This document shows positions 1-7,111 of a DNA stretch of 14,056 nucleotides, piece after piece. Positions within the stretch are counted from its first letter, which is position 1. Each line of letters opens with the position of its first letter. The stretch is from contig CAAFQL010000339.1 in the NCBI GenBank assembly GCA_900765125.1, positions 1 to 14,056 of the forward strand. The letters are read 5' to 3'. Made by a program: the position numbers and the translations under genes. The DNA is from Oscillospiraceae bacterium (lineage in GTDB: Bacteria > Bacillota > Clostridia > Oscillospirales > Ruminococcaceae). The notes below the pieces were generated by a model. That model was not told where the DNA came from. It worked only from the letters and a program-made list of their open reading frames with translations, and searched no databases.

Positions 1-54
1 GAAATAATTGTATAGTTTAACATAATATAAAAATATGAATAGGAGCAAAATACC

Positions 55-2121
55 ATGAGCAATTCAACTATAAAGAAAAACATAGCACTTGCAGGACATT
101 CAGGTTCAGGTAAAACCACTCTGTGCGAAGCACTGCTCTATAAGAGCGGAGCAACAGAGCGTATGGGTAAAATCGCAGAAGAAAATACAGTATCAGACTA
201 TACAGCCGAAGAAATGAAGAGAAAATCCTCTGTATATACATCTGTTGCATCTATGAGTCTGCCCAATCTTGACGTAAATCTTATTGATACTCCGGGTATG
301 CTGGATTTTGCAGGTGAAATGGTATCGGGAATTTATGCCAGCGACTGCGTTATGATCACTGTTTCAGGTAAATCAGGCGTAAGAGTTGGTACTCACAAAG
401 CGTATGATCAGGCAGTTAAAATGCAGAAACCTCGTATGTTCGTTGTAACAAAGCTTGATGACGAAAATGCAAATTTCTATAACGTTTTCACTGAGCTGAA
501 ATCTGAATTCGGTTCTACAGTATGCCCTGTTATCGTACCTGTTATTGCAGACAGACAGGTAGTATCATATGTAAATCTCATTGAAATGAAAGCTTATAAA
601 TTCGATGATAAGGGCAACGCTGTGGAGACAGATATGCCTACTGCCGAGGTTTCAGAGAAGATGAGCTATCGTATCGACGGTCTTATTGAAGCATTTTCAG
701 AGGCTGTTGCGGAAACTGACGATGATCTTCTTGAAAAGTTTTTCTCAGGAGAACCGCTTACTGAAAAAGAACGTATTGACGGAATACACAAGGGCGTATG
801 CGAGGGCATCATAACTCCTGTTGTGTGTGCGTCAGCTCAGACACTTGGTGCAGTGGAACTTCTCATGAAAGAGATGGATCTTCTCGTTCCGGAAGCTGAA
901 GAAACAGTTATTACCGCAGATGCAGAGGAGATCTCCTGCACAGTCAGTGACCCTGCTGTGGTCTATGTATTCAAGACAGCAGCTGACCCGTTTGTAGGCA
1001 AGATGTCTTACATGAAAGTGCTCTCAGGCAGCATAAAAAGCGGTGACGAGCTTGTAAACGCCGGAACAGGCAGCAGTGAAAAGATAGGCAAACTTTTGTC
1101 TCTGTGCGGCAAGAAGCAGAAAGAAGTCACTTTAGCTTCAAAGGGCGATATAATTGCTGTTACTAAAATGAATGTAAACACCGGTGATACTCTGTGTGCT
1201 TCTTCAAGAGTTGCAGCTTTAGAAGCTCCGGAATACCCAAATCCAAGCTACAGAATGGCTGTTGCACCTGCTGCAAGAGGTGACGAAGCTAAGATCGCAA
1301 ATGCAATGCAGCGTATGCTTGAAAGCGATATGACACTTAAATATGAACAGGATCCTAATACAAGAGAAATGATACTGAGCGGTTTGGGCGAACAGCATCT
1401 TTTAGCTGTAGCATCTCAGCTAAAGTATGATTTCGGCGTTGAGATAACCTTGAATGTACCAAAGATCGCTTATCGTGAGACAATACGCAAGAAGGTCAAG
1501 GTGCAGGGCAGATACAAGAAGCAGTCCGGTGGTCATGGTCAGTTCGGCGATGTATGGATAGAATTTGAACCTTGCCTTTCAGATGAACTTGTATTTGAAG
1601 AAAAGGTGTTCGGCGGTGCTGTTCCTAAGAACTTCTTCCCTGCCGTTGAAAAGGGACTACAGGATTCCGTTAAAAAGGGCATTCTTGCTGGATTCCCTGT
1701 TGTAGGCGTAAAGGCTATTCTGGTGGATGGTTCTTATCATCCTGTTGATTCTTCTGAAATGTCTTTTAAGACGGCTGCTTCATTGGCATACAAGGAAGGT
1801 ATGCGTCAGGCAGACCCAACACTTCTTGAACCTATCGGTACTCTGGAGGTATGCGTTCCAGATGAGAACACAGGCGATATGATGGGTGAACTTAATAAGA
1901 GACGTGGAAGAGTGCTTGGCATGAATCCATCTGAGAAGTTTAAGAGTATGACAGATATTATGGCAGAAGTGCCTATGCGTGAAATGAGTGACTTTGCACT
2001 GCTTCTTCGTCAGATGACACAGGGCAGAGGCGAATTTACATTTGAACCGGTACGCTATGAACCACTGCCTCCGCACCTTATGGCAGATGTAATAGCTTCC
2101 TGTGCTATAAACGCTGAATAA
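55..2121 (+). CDS. Elongation factor G-like GTPase (EF-G2 branch)
   Basis: A 688-residue translational GTPase with the complete EF-G domain order, so it should act on ribosomes, but it is not the housekeeping EF-G. The P-loop is GHSGSGKT (residues 14-21), as in EF-G-like proteins, rather than AHIDAGKT. The G3 motif DTPG (78-81) is followed by Met82 where EF-G has its catalytic His. The G4 motif is TKLD (132-135) in place of NKMD. The switch I Thr position aligns with Ser59. Domain IV (GGHGQFGDVWIEFEP and the SSEMSFKTAASLAYKEG loop) and domain V (NKRRGRVLGM) are well kept. The start is supported by AGGAG at 41-45. The upstream promoter is not clear in the 54 bases available. The gene stands alone before a strong terminator. 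Its exact role is unknown; a specialised or slow GTPase acting on ribosomes is an inference. Confidence 0.9.
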   Translation: MSNSTIKKNIALAGHSGSGKTTLCEALLYKSGATERMGKIAEENTVSDYTAEEMKRKSSVYTSVASMSLPNLDVNLIDTPGMLDFAGEMVSGIYASDCVMITVSGKSGVRVGTHKAYDQAVKMQKPRMFVVTKLDDENANFYNVFTELKSEFGSTVCPVIVPVIADRQVVSYVNLIEMKAYKFDDKGNAVETDMPTAEVSEKMSYRIDGLIEAFSEAVAETDDDLLEKFFSGEPLTEKERIDGIHKGVCEGIITPVVCASAQTLGAVELLMKEMDLLVPEAEETVITADAEEISCTVSDPAVVYVFKTAADPFVGKMSYMKVLSGSIKSGDELVNAGTGSSEKIGKLLSLCGKKQKEVTLASKGDIIAVTKMNVNTGDTLCASSRVAALEAPEYPNPSYRMAVAPAARGDEAKIANAMQRMLESDMTLKYEQDPNTREMILSGLGEQHLLAVASQLKYDFGVEITLNVPKIAYRETIRKKVKVQGRYKKQSGGHGQFGDVWIEFEPCLSDELVFEEKVFGGAVPKNFFPAVEKGLQDSVKKGILAGFPVVGVKAILVDGSYHPVDSSEMSFKTAASLAYKEGMRQADPTLLEPIGTLEVCVPDENTGDMMGELNKRRGRVLGMNPSEKFKSMTDIMAEVPMREMSDFALLLRQMTQGRGEFTFEPVRYEPLPPHLMADVIASCAINAE

Positions 2122-2125
2122 TTCC

Positions 2126-2166
2126 AAAAGGGGCTGCTGCTGGTAATATAACAGCAGCCTTTTTTA
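2126..2166 (+). terminator. Rho-independent terminator after the EF-G-like gene
   Basis: An 8-bp perfect stem, GGCTGCTG (2132-2139) with CAGCAGCC (2152-2159), is followed directly by a T run from 2160. The A-rich bases before the stem can pair with the T run. It begins just after the stop codon of the EF-G-like gene and separates it from ppk. Confidence 0.92.
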
Positions 2167-2237
2167 TATATGAGAATAAGTTCTGATTTACAGTACTTCT
2201 TTTAAATAGATTTTACTTTGTTTTTTCTTAAATAGTA

Positions 2238-2266
2238 TTGTAAAATAGTATTTTTTGTTGTATAAT
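2238..2266 (+). promoter_or_regulatory. Candidate promoter for ppk
   Basis: TTGTAA (2238-2243) and TATAAT (2261-2266) are separated by 17 bases, giving a 5' leader of about 75 nt before the ppk start. A second TATAAT lies closer, at 2314-2319, but without a convincing -35 box. Either or both could be used. Confidence 0.5.
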
Positions 2267-2348
2267 TAAAAGCAGATGAATAAAAAACTTTTATTACTTT
2301 AGACAATACCGCATATAATATTTATGCAGAAGATTGGAGGTTTAAAAT

Positions 2349-4412
2349 ATGCCCAAATATTCATGCTACGATAACCGTGAACTATCGTGGCTCAAGTTTA
2401 ATAACCGTGTTTTGGAAGAGGCTAAGGACAGCCGAGTCCCACTTTGTGAACGCCTTTCTTTTCTCTCAATATTCCAAAGCAACCTCGATGAATTCTACAT
2501 GGTTCGTGTCGGCTCGCTGTTCGATCTGCCGCCTGATGAAAAAGAAAACAAAACCTATATGACAAGTAAAGAACAGCTTAGTGCAATTTTTAAAGAGTCA
2601 AGGATCTTGCTTCATGAAAAGGATATGATATACAATGACTTGTGTGACGGTCTGAAAGAACACGGTGTTGAAATAGTAGACTTTCATTCCATTTCCGATG
2701 CAGAATCAAGCTTCTTGGAACGTTACTTCAAAGCCGAAATAGAACCTCTCCTATCGCCTCAGATCGTGGGGAAAAAGCAGCCTTTTCCATTTTTGCAAAA
2801 CAAAGCTATATATGCAGTGGTTGTTCTTGAAAAAAAAGGCAGCGAAAAACTCGGTATAGTCCCCTGTGCAAGCAGTGTTATACCGGACTTTATTCCACTT
2901 CCCGGTAATACACACAGATTTATTCTGTCGGAAGAGCTGATACTTCACTTTATGCCTAATGTGTTCTCCCACCATACTATAAAGAGCAAAACTCTTATAA
3001 GAATTATCAGAAGTGCAGATATTGACACTGAAGAAGATAAAATGGGTGAAGAAGAGGATTACCGCAAGGCTATGGAAAAACTTATTCGTAAGCGCAGCCG
3101 TCTACAGCCGGTAAAAATGGAGTTCTCCCGCCTTATGGATCCTGCGGTAATTTCAAGGTTGTGTGAATATCTTAGCCTTGATGAAGCACAGGTATTCCAC
3201 TCAGAAGCACCTTTAGGGCTTTCTTTTATATTTAAGGTACGTGATATGCTCAGACATAACAAGGAACTTTTTTTCAAAAGACGTGTACCTCAGATCCCCA
3301 AAGATATTGACACTGCTGTTCCTATGATGAAACAGATAATGGAAAAGGACAGATTTCTCTCCTTTCCGTATGAAAGCATAAAGCCTTTTTTACAGCTCCT
3401 CAGAGAAGCGAGCACAAGTCCTGAAGTCGTATCCATAAAAATGACCCTTTACCGTGTTGCTGCGAACAGCAAGGTTGTAGAAGCTCTTATTGAAGCTGCT
3501 GAAAACGGCAAGGACGTTGTGGTTCTGGTAGAGCTTCGTGCCAGATTTGATGAAGAAAATAATATCGAATGGTCAAGACGACTGGAAGATGCAGGATGCC
3601 GTATTATCTACGGTCTTGATAAAATGAAGGTACACTCTAAGCTCTGTCTTATTACAAAGAAAAAGGATGGTGCTATTTCCTACATCACTCAGATAGGCAC
3701 AGGCAATTACAACGAAAAGACCTCTGAAATTTATACAGACTTTTCACTTATGACCGCAAATTATGAGATAGGTCAGGAAGCTAATCATGTTTTCAATGCC
3801 CTGTGCCTTGGACAAACCGTTACAGAGACTAAGAACCTTCTTGTTGCTCCGAACTGTCTGCAAAATAAGCTTATTAATATGATAGACGAAGAAATCGTCA
3901 AGGCTCGTGAAAATAAGCCTGCATATATTGGTATAAAGGTAAATTCCCTGACAGATAAGAAGCTTATTAAAAAGCTCATAGAAGCATCTTGTGCAGGTGT
4001 AAAAATAGAGATGATAATAAGAGGTATTTCCTGTCTTGTGGCAGGAGTGCATGAGGAAACGGAAAATATCACCATACGCAGTATTGTAGGACGTTTTCTT
4101 GAACATCACAGAGTGTATATTTTCGGCACAGGCAATGATGCAAAGGTATATATTTCCTCTGCGGACTTTATGACAAGGAACACACTGAAACGTGTAGAAA
4201 TAGGTGTTCCTGTAATGGACGGTGATATAAAAGAACGTATAAAAGATATTTTCCGCCTTATGATGCAGGACAATGTAAAGGCTCGTATGCAGCAGCCTGA
4301 CGGCACATATCAGCACGTAAAGGCATACGGCAAAGAAATAAACGCACAGGAGCAGCTCTATGAAGATGCTTATGTAAATGCGTCTGAGAAAAAAGCCAAA
4401 TCTGATGTTTAA
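2349..4412 (+). CDS. ppk1: Polyphosphate kinase 1
   Basis: PPK1 reversibly polymerises the gamma-phosphate of ATP into inorganic polyphosphate. At 687 residues it has the usual family length. The N-terminal domain opens with the diagnostic NRELSWLKFNNRVLEEA and SNLDEFYMVRVGSL. The catalytic half carries the phospholipase-D-like repeats: H429 in KVHSKLCLI is the expected autophosphorylated histidine, and H586 in FLEHHRVYIFGTG is the second conserved histidine. SADFMTRNTLKRVEIGVP near the C-terminus is also typical. GGAGG at 2336-2340, eight bases before ATG, fixes the start. The gene is monocistronic, with its own terminator. No ppx or phosphate-regulon gene is adjacent, and I see no Pho box. 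Confidence 0.96.
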   Translation: MPKYSCYDNRELSWLKFNNRVLEEAKDSRVPLCERLSFLSIFQSNLDEFYMVRVGSLFDLPPDEKENKTYMTSKEQLSAIFKESRILLHEKDMIYNDLCDGLKEHGVEIVDFHSISDAESSFLERYFKAEIEPLLSPQIVGKKQPFPFLQNKAIYAVVVLEKKGSEKLGIVPCASSVIPDFIPLPGNTHRFILSEELILHFMPNVFSHHTIKSKTLIRIIRSADIDTEEDKMGEEEDYRKAMEKLIRKRSRLQPVKMEFSRLMDPAVISRLCEYLSLDEAQVFHSEAPLGLSFIFKVRDMLRHNKELFFKRRVPQIPKDIDTAVPMMKQIMEKDRFLSFPYESIKPFLQLLREASTSPEVVSIKMTLYRVAANSKVVEALIEAAENGKDVVVLVELRARFDEENNIEWSRRLEDAGCRIIYGLDKMKVHSKLCLITKKKDGAISYITQIGTGNYNEKTSEIYTDFSLMTANYEIGQEANHVFNALCLGQTVTETKNLLVAPNCLQNKLINMIDEEIVKARENKPAYIGIKVNSLTDKKLIKKLIEASCAGVKIEMIIRGISCLVAGVHEETENITIRSIVGRFLEHHRVYIFGTGNDAKVYISSADFMTRNTLKRVEIGVPVMDGDIKERIKDIFRLMMQDNVKARMQQPDGTYQHVKAYGKEINAQEQLYEDAYVNASEKKAKSDV

Positions 4413-4420
4413 CCTAACAT

Positions 4421-4453
4421 GAACCGTTCGTACTGATCGAACGGTTCTTTTTG
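4421..4453 (+). terminator. Rho-independent terminator after ppk1
   Basis: A perfect 10-bp stem, GAACCGTTCG (4421-4430) with CGAACGGTTC (4438-4447), has a 7-base loop and a T run at 4448-4452. On the minus strand the hairpin has no following T run, so it serves ppk1. It may only weakly stop the converging DUF6291 transcript. Confidence 0.93.
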
Positions 4454-4468
4454 TCAGCAGTATTATAC

Positions 4469-5437
4469 TTAACCCATGAAAGGCTTCTCACGTTCTTTCC
4501 ATCTCAAAAAAGCTTCCTTCCAGTTGGTTATCTTATCTCCGCCTTTAGTTTTCCATTCACGTATGTTGTAGTAATTATAGAATTTTTCAGCGAGATCTGG
4601 AGCACCGTTTTCTCTGGCAAATTCAATTACCTCATACTTTTTAGGACGGCTTTTCTTTTCCATTTCTATCATATTATAGTAATCATAGATATTGTTTATA
4701 TCTCCGCTGCTGCAAGTATTGTCTGAATAGTCATTATCAGAAAAAATACTGTTTATGTTGTTATTGTTAGTAGTAGTAGTTTTATCAGTGTCAGTATTTG
4801 AATAAATGTTATTTATATTATTATTATTATTAGTGTCAGTAGTACAGTTATCGGGTGTGTATATTTCTTCTGCATCGGAAAGAACTGAATTGTCAAGTCT
4901 ATCAACGTATGAGTTAAGTCTGCGAAGTGTCAGAGCTGACTTAGCTGCAAAGTCAATATCACTATCAAGAACATAGTCATTTTTATTTTCACTTTCACTT
5001 ACATATTCACTACCACTACCAATAACAATAGCATTATCATTTTTATTTTCATTTTCACTTACACTAACATCAACATTCTCAGCTTTTTTTGCTATGGTTT
5101 GCTTTTCAGAAAAACCATTTGCTTTTTTTGCTTCTTTATCTATAGCAGATGTGACAGCATTTGCATCTGTGTCCTGAGTTTGTTTCCTTGGTCTGCCGCC
5201 AAGTTTTCCGGCTTCCGAACGTTTACGGCAGGTATCTTCCCACTTATCGCAGTCACGGTCTATCTGTTCCTTGATGAATGAAAATGCCATGTCTGCGGCT
5301 GGTGAAAGAACTGGTTCTTCCCCACTGTTTGTGTACATGAGCACAGCCTTGATAAGCTTACCTGCTTCTTCGTCAGAAAGACGGTTTATGTGTTTCTGAT
5401 AATCGGTATACATGATAAATGATTTTTTTCGGTTCAT
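4469..5437 (-). CDS. DUF6291-domain protein with low-complexity middle, phage-replication-like
   Basis: A 322-residue protein in three parts. Residues 1 to about 85 (KSFIMYTDYQKHINRLSDEEAGKLIKAV and further on CRKRSEAGKLGGRPRK) match what I recall of DUF6291, a family common in phage-like and mobile Firmicute DNA. Residues from about 86 to 245 are low complexity and rich in Asn, Ser, Asp, Glu and Thr, including NNNNNINNIYSNTDTD and a duplicated SE-x-ENKND block. The last 70 residues (EFARENGAPDLAEKFYNYYNIREWK, then ITNWKEAFLRWKER) resemble the C-terminal segment of phage replisome-organiser proteins. AAGGAGGG seven bases before ATG fixes the start. No other phage gene is nearby, so this looks like an orphan. 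The function is not established; DNA binding or replication is an inference. The frame is open throughout and the gene does not look decayed. Confidence 0.75.
   Translation of the reverse strand: MNRKKSFIMYTDYQKHINRLSDEEAGKLIKAVLMYTNSGEEPVLSPAADMAFSFIKEQIDRDCDKWEDTCRKRSEAGKLGGRPRKQTQDTDANAVTSAIDKEAKKANGFSEKQTIAKKAENVDVSVSENENKNDNAIVIGSGSEYVSESENKNDYVLDSDIDFAAKSALTLRRLNSYVDRLDNSVLSDAEEIYTPDNCTTDTNNNNNINNIYSNTDTDKTTTTNNNNINSIFSDNDYSDNTCSSGDINNIYDYYNMIEMEKKSRPKKYEVIEFARENGAPDLAEKFYNYYNIREWKTKGGDKITNWKEAFLRWKEREKPFMG
4757..4850. repeat. Trinucleotide microsatellite tracts encoding poly-Asn and poly-Thr
   Basis: Runs of TTA/ATT (about 4813-4832, and shorter around 4757-4769) and of TAG (4770-4780) on the plus strand encode Asn and Thr runs on the minus strand. 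Slippage in units of three would change protein length without breaking the frame. Confidence 0.75.
4977..5063. repeat. 27-bp direct repeat with 60-bp period inside the DUF6291 gene
   Basis: Copies at 4977-5003 and 5037-5063 differ at one base (4992 against 5052). The offset is exactly 60 bases, or 20 codons, so the frame is kept. They encode the SEN/SES-ENKND blocks around residues 125-134 and 145-154. This suggests an in-frame tandem duplication. Confidence 0.8.
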
Positions 5438-5472
5438 AATGAATCCCTCCTTACAAATAACTCCTATGAGGG

Positions 5473-5487
5473 AAAACTTGAAGTTTT
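5473..5487. promoter_or_regulatory. 15-bp palindrome upstream of the DUF6291 gene
   Basis: AAAACTT-G-AAGTTTT is a perfect dyad with a single central base, about 36 bases upstream of the DUF6291 start. The one-base centre cannot form an RNA loop, so if it matters it is more likely a protein-binding site on DNA. No regulator is known. Confidence 0.3.
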
Positions 5488-5552
5488 TTGTTCATGTTTT
5501 TAAAAGCGTTCACAAAATATTTACATAATATGTTTTCTTGCATTTTTATGTA

Positions 5553-5600
5553 AAAAAAACGTCTACAGCTGCCATTAAAGCTGTAGACATTTTTTTATTT
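5553..5600 (-). terminator. Terminator after the four-helix membrane protein gene
   Basis: A perfect 10-bp stem, GTCTACAGCT (5561-5570) with AGCTGTAGAC (5579-5588), has an 8-base loop. On the minus strand it is followed by a run of T (complement of 5552-5559). T-rich sequence also flanks the other side, so it could work in both directions. It closes the 5619-6011 gene and insulates the downstream DUF6291 gene. Confidence 0.88.
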
Positions 5601-5618
5601 TTTAGATTTTAGCAAAAC

Positions 5619-6011
5619 TTACGCCTTGTTTCTGATAGCACCAACTATGTAGAGTACCGGAAGAACCAGACCAATAAGCAGACTGGAAACACTGAAATCG
5701 CCGCCTGCTACAACAGTGATAATGTTGCTCAGAATGCTGCAAGCGATTACAATAATACCCCACATAAAGCAAGTAGATGCCTTTTCGGTATTTTTGCAGT
5801 TCTTAACGCCAACAATACCGGCAACCATTTCCAGAACGGAACCAACGATGCTGATAACAACGCTGAGATAAAGCAGACCGGAAGATGCACCGGCAGCAGC
5901 CAAAACAGCCACACCAGCAATAGCGATAAGAGAGAGAATGATTCCAAGAGCACCGCCGACGATCATGATGATGCCGGTAACCTTAAGGAATCCTGAACCC
6001 TTTGCTTCCAT
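5619..6011 (-). CDS. Small four-helix integral membrane protein, function unknown
   Basis: A 130-residue hydrophobic protein with about four predicted membrane segments, at residues 10-36, 43-67, 81-101 and 107-126. A short charged N-terminus (MEAKGSGFLK) and a basic end (RNKA) flank them. The loop VGVKNCKNTEKAST between helices 2 and 3 is the main polar stretch. Glycine- and alanine-rich helices suggest tight packing. I do not recognise a named family or any catalytic motif. AAGGAG precedes the ATG at a good distance. The gene has its own perfect consensus promoter (6072-6100) and its own terminator, so it is a single-gene transcript that may be strongly expressed. Confidence 0.8.
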   Translation of the reverse strand: MEAKGSGFLKVTGIIMIVGGALGIILSLIAIAGVAVLAAAGASSGLLYLSVVISIVGSVLEMVAGIVGVKNCKNTEKASTCFMWGIIVIACSILSNIITVVAGGDFSVSSLLIGLVLPVLYIVGAIRNKA

Positions 6012-6071
6012 ACATATTCTCCTTTACAAATAAATTTTGAATATACATTTTAATTGCATACTCTACCAATA

Positions 6072-6100
6072 ATTATATATGAAAATTGTCAAAATGTCAA
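6072..6100 (-). promoter_or_regulatory. Perfect consensus promoter for the membrane protein gene
   Basis: On the minus strand TTGACA (complement of 6095-6100) and TATAAT (complement of 6072-6077) are exactly 17 bases apart. Both hexamers are full consensus. The expected transcript start near 6065 leaves a leader of about 54 nt. Confidence 0.85.
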
Positions 6101-6151
6101 TACAATTATGAGAAATAATAATAAAATATATTTGTTTAAAAGATAATACTC

Positions 6152-6322
6152 CTACTGCTTTCCTGCAATTTTATACTCATCTCCATCACGGTAATATGGA
6201 CATCTTCTGTAACGTCCGCTCATAAGTCTTGCATATTCATCTTCATCAAGATCCATACCGCAAACATACGCATCCATATCCTCGTCGTAGTAACAATATG
6301 CACAGGTATTGCAATCTTCCAT
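6152..6322 (-). CDS. DUF6472-type Cys-rich small protein
   Basis: A 56-residue acidic protein starting MEDCNTCAYC. Cysteines at 4, 7, 10, 21 and 41 form a CxxCxxC cluster plus two more, a pattern that would suit zinc or Fe-S binding. The LDEDEYARLMSG core and CPYY-x3-DEYKIAGKQ end match what I recall of DUF6472, a small clostridial family of unknown function. The frame stays open upstream to 6352, but an AAAGGA ribosome site about eight bases before the ATG at 6322 supports the shorter form and leaves the extra ten residues untranslated. It sits 80 bases downstream of hpf on the same strand, with only a modest hairpin between them, so partial read-through from hpf is possible. Confidence 0.8.
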   Translation of the reverse strand: MEDCNTCAYCYYDEDMDAYVCGMDLDEDEYARLMSGRYRRCPYYRDGDEYKIAGKQ

Positions 6323-6340
6323 AAAAATGTTCCTTTCTTT

Positions 6341-6352
6341 ATGTATATACAT
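6341..6352. promoter_or_regulatory. 12-bp perfect palindrome before the DUF6472 gene
   Basis: ATGTATATACAT is a perfect dyad about 19 bases upstream of the DUF6472 start. It is AT-rich and short, so chance is a real possibility. Confidence 0.2.
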
Positions 6353-6361
6353 ATTTACATA

Positions 6362-6392
6362 AAATACTCTCCGAAGAAAAACCTTCGGAGAG
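6362..6392 (-). terminator. Hairpin after hpf, probable terminator or attenuator
   Basis: A perfect 10-bp stem, CTCTCCGAAG (6367-6376) with CTTCGGAGAG (6383-6392), has a 6-base loop. It lies about ten bases past the hpf stop. On the minus strand the following sequence is T-rich but interrupted (TATTTTATG), so termination may be incomplete and allow some transcription into the DUF6472 gene. Confidence 0.65.
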
Positions 6393-6402
6393 CTGATTCT
6401 AT

Positions 6403-6930
6403 TTAATCAAGAGACTGCTCCAAAACCGCATGCTTTCCATCATTACGCTTGTACACAACATTGGTTTCGCCTGTTGCGGCATTCAGGAACATAAAGAAAC
6501 TGTGACCCAAAAGATTCATCTGAAGAATAGCCTCCTCAACCTCCATAGGATACATCTTGAACTTCTTATGCCTGATTACCTCGTAGCTTGATTCCTGAAC
6601 CTCGTCAGTAAACGCAGCAACTTTAAAGGCACTGTCTTTCAGCTTCTTTTCAATTTTGGTTTTGTTCTTGCGGATCTGACGGATAATTTTGTCAATAGAT
6701 GCATCAAGTGCATCTTTCTTATCCTCGGCAGCCTGCTCCGCACGGTAAATGATCTGATTATAGAAAACAGTTAATTCAAGGATTATCTGATTCTTGTGTT
6801 CCGATATAGTGATCTTTGCATCTGCTTCTTCTCCGAAAAACTTGTCAAGCTTCTGACCCAGTCTTTCTTCTGCATAATCAGTAAAATTCTGCGGTACCTG
6901 CATTTTTTTTGCTGTGATTGTCATTTTCAT
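6403..6930 (-). CDS. hpf: Ribosome hibernation promoting factor, long form
   Basis: A 175-residue long-form HPF, which binds the 30S decoding region and pairs 70S ribosomes into inactive 100S dimers under starvation. The N-terminal S30AE domain (residues 1 to about 100) has the expected MTITAKKMQVPQNFTDYAEERLGQKLDKFF opening. After a linker, the C-terminal dimerisation domain (about 118-172) shows VIRHKKFKMYPMEVEEAILQMNLLGHSFFMFLNAATGETNVVYKRNDGK, close to the family consensus. Its presence separates this from the short HPF/YfiA forms. AAGGAGG at 6939-6945 supports the ATG at 6930; Met3 is a possible alternative but is less well placed. It is expressed from a strong minus-strand promoter at 6984-7012, with a palindrome in the leader. 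Confidence 0.95.
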   Translation of the reverse strand: MKMTITAKKMQVPQNFTDYAEERLGQKLDKFFGEEADAKITISEHKNQIILELTVFYNQIIYRAEQAAEDKKDALDASIDKIIRQIRKNKTKIEKKLKDSAFKVAAFTDEVQESSYEVIRHKKFKMYPMEVEEAILQMNLLGHSFFMFLNAATGETNVVYKRNDGKHAVLEQSLD

Positions 6931-6950
6931 ATAGCGTTCCTCCTTGTGAA

Positions 6951-6969
6951 GATTCGTAATATACGAATC
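6951..6969. promoter_or_regulatory. Palindrome in the hpf leader
   Basis: GATTCGTA-ATA-TACGAATC is a dyad with 8-bp arms and a 3-base centre. It sits between the hpf promoter and the ribosome binding site. It could be an operator just after the transcript start or a small RNA hairpin that affects translation. Confidence 0.4.
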
Positions 6970-6983
6970 AGTTTTCTGTTTAC

Positions 6984-7012
6984 ATTATAACATAGTGCTG
7001 CAATAATTTCAA
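6984..7012 (-). promoter_or_regulatory. hpf promoter
   Basis: On the minus strand TTGAAA (complement of 7007-7012) and TATAAT (complement of 6984-6989) are 17 bases apart, with a TGT extended -10 motif. The transcript should start near 6977, about 47 bases before the hpf ATG. This is a vegetative-type promoter, with no obvious sigma-B or sigma-H look. Confidence 0.8.
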
Positions 7013-7111
7013 GTGCTTTAGATAAATTTTATCAAAAACAATCAAATACATTTTGAAAACCGATTAAAACAAAGTGAATTTTATTATTTTCTTAAATAAA
7101 ACGTACAATAC

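Noticed and set aside
2128..2348. A small gene or riboswitch in the spacer before ppk1
   Set aside because: The 220 bases are AT-rich and hold the upstream terminator and candidate promoters. I could see no structured leader or open frame with a ribosome site.
3744..4316. A 190-codon minus-strand open frame inside ppk1
   Set aside because: It lies fully antisense to the conserved catalytic domain of ppk1, and the translation is rich in Cys, His and Tyr as expected of an antisense frame. No start signal supports it.
4757..5063. Repeats read as a possible CRISPR or satellite array
   Set aside because: The repeats are in-frame coding triplets and one 60-bp duplication inside an open gene, without regular spacers.
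4469..5437. A prophage or integrated element
   Set aside because: Only one phage-like gene is present, with no integrase, structural genes, attachment repeats or tRNA next to it.
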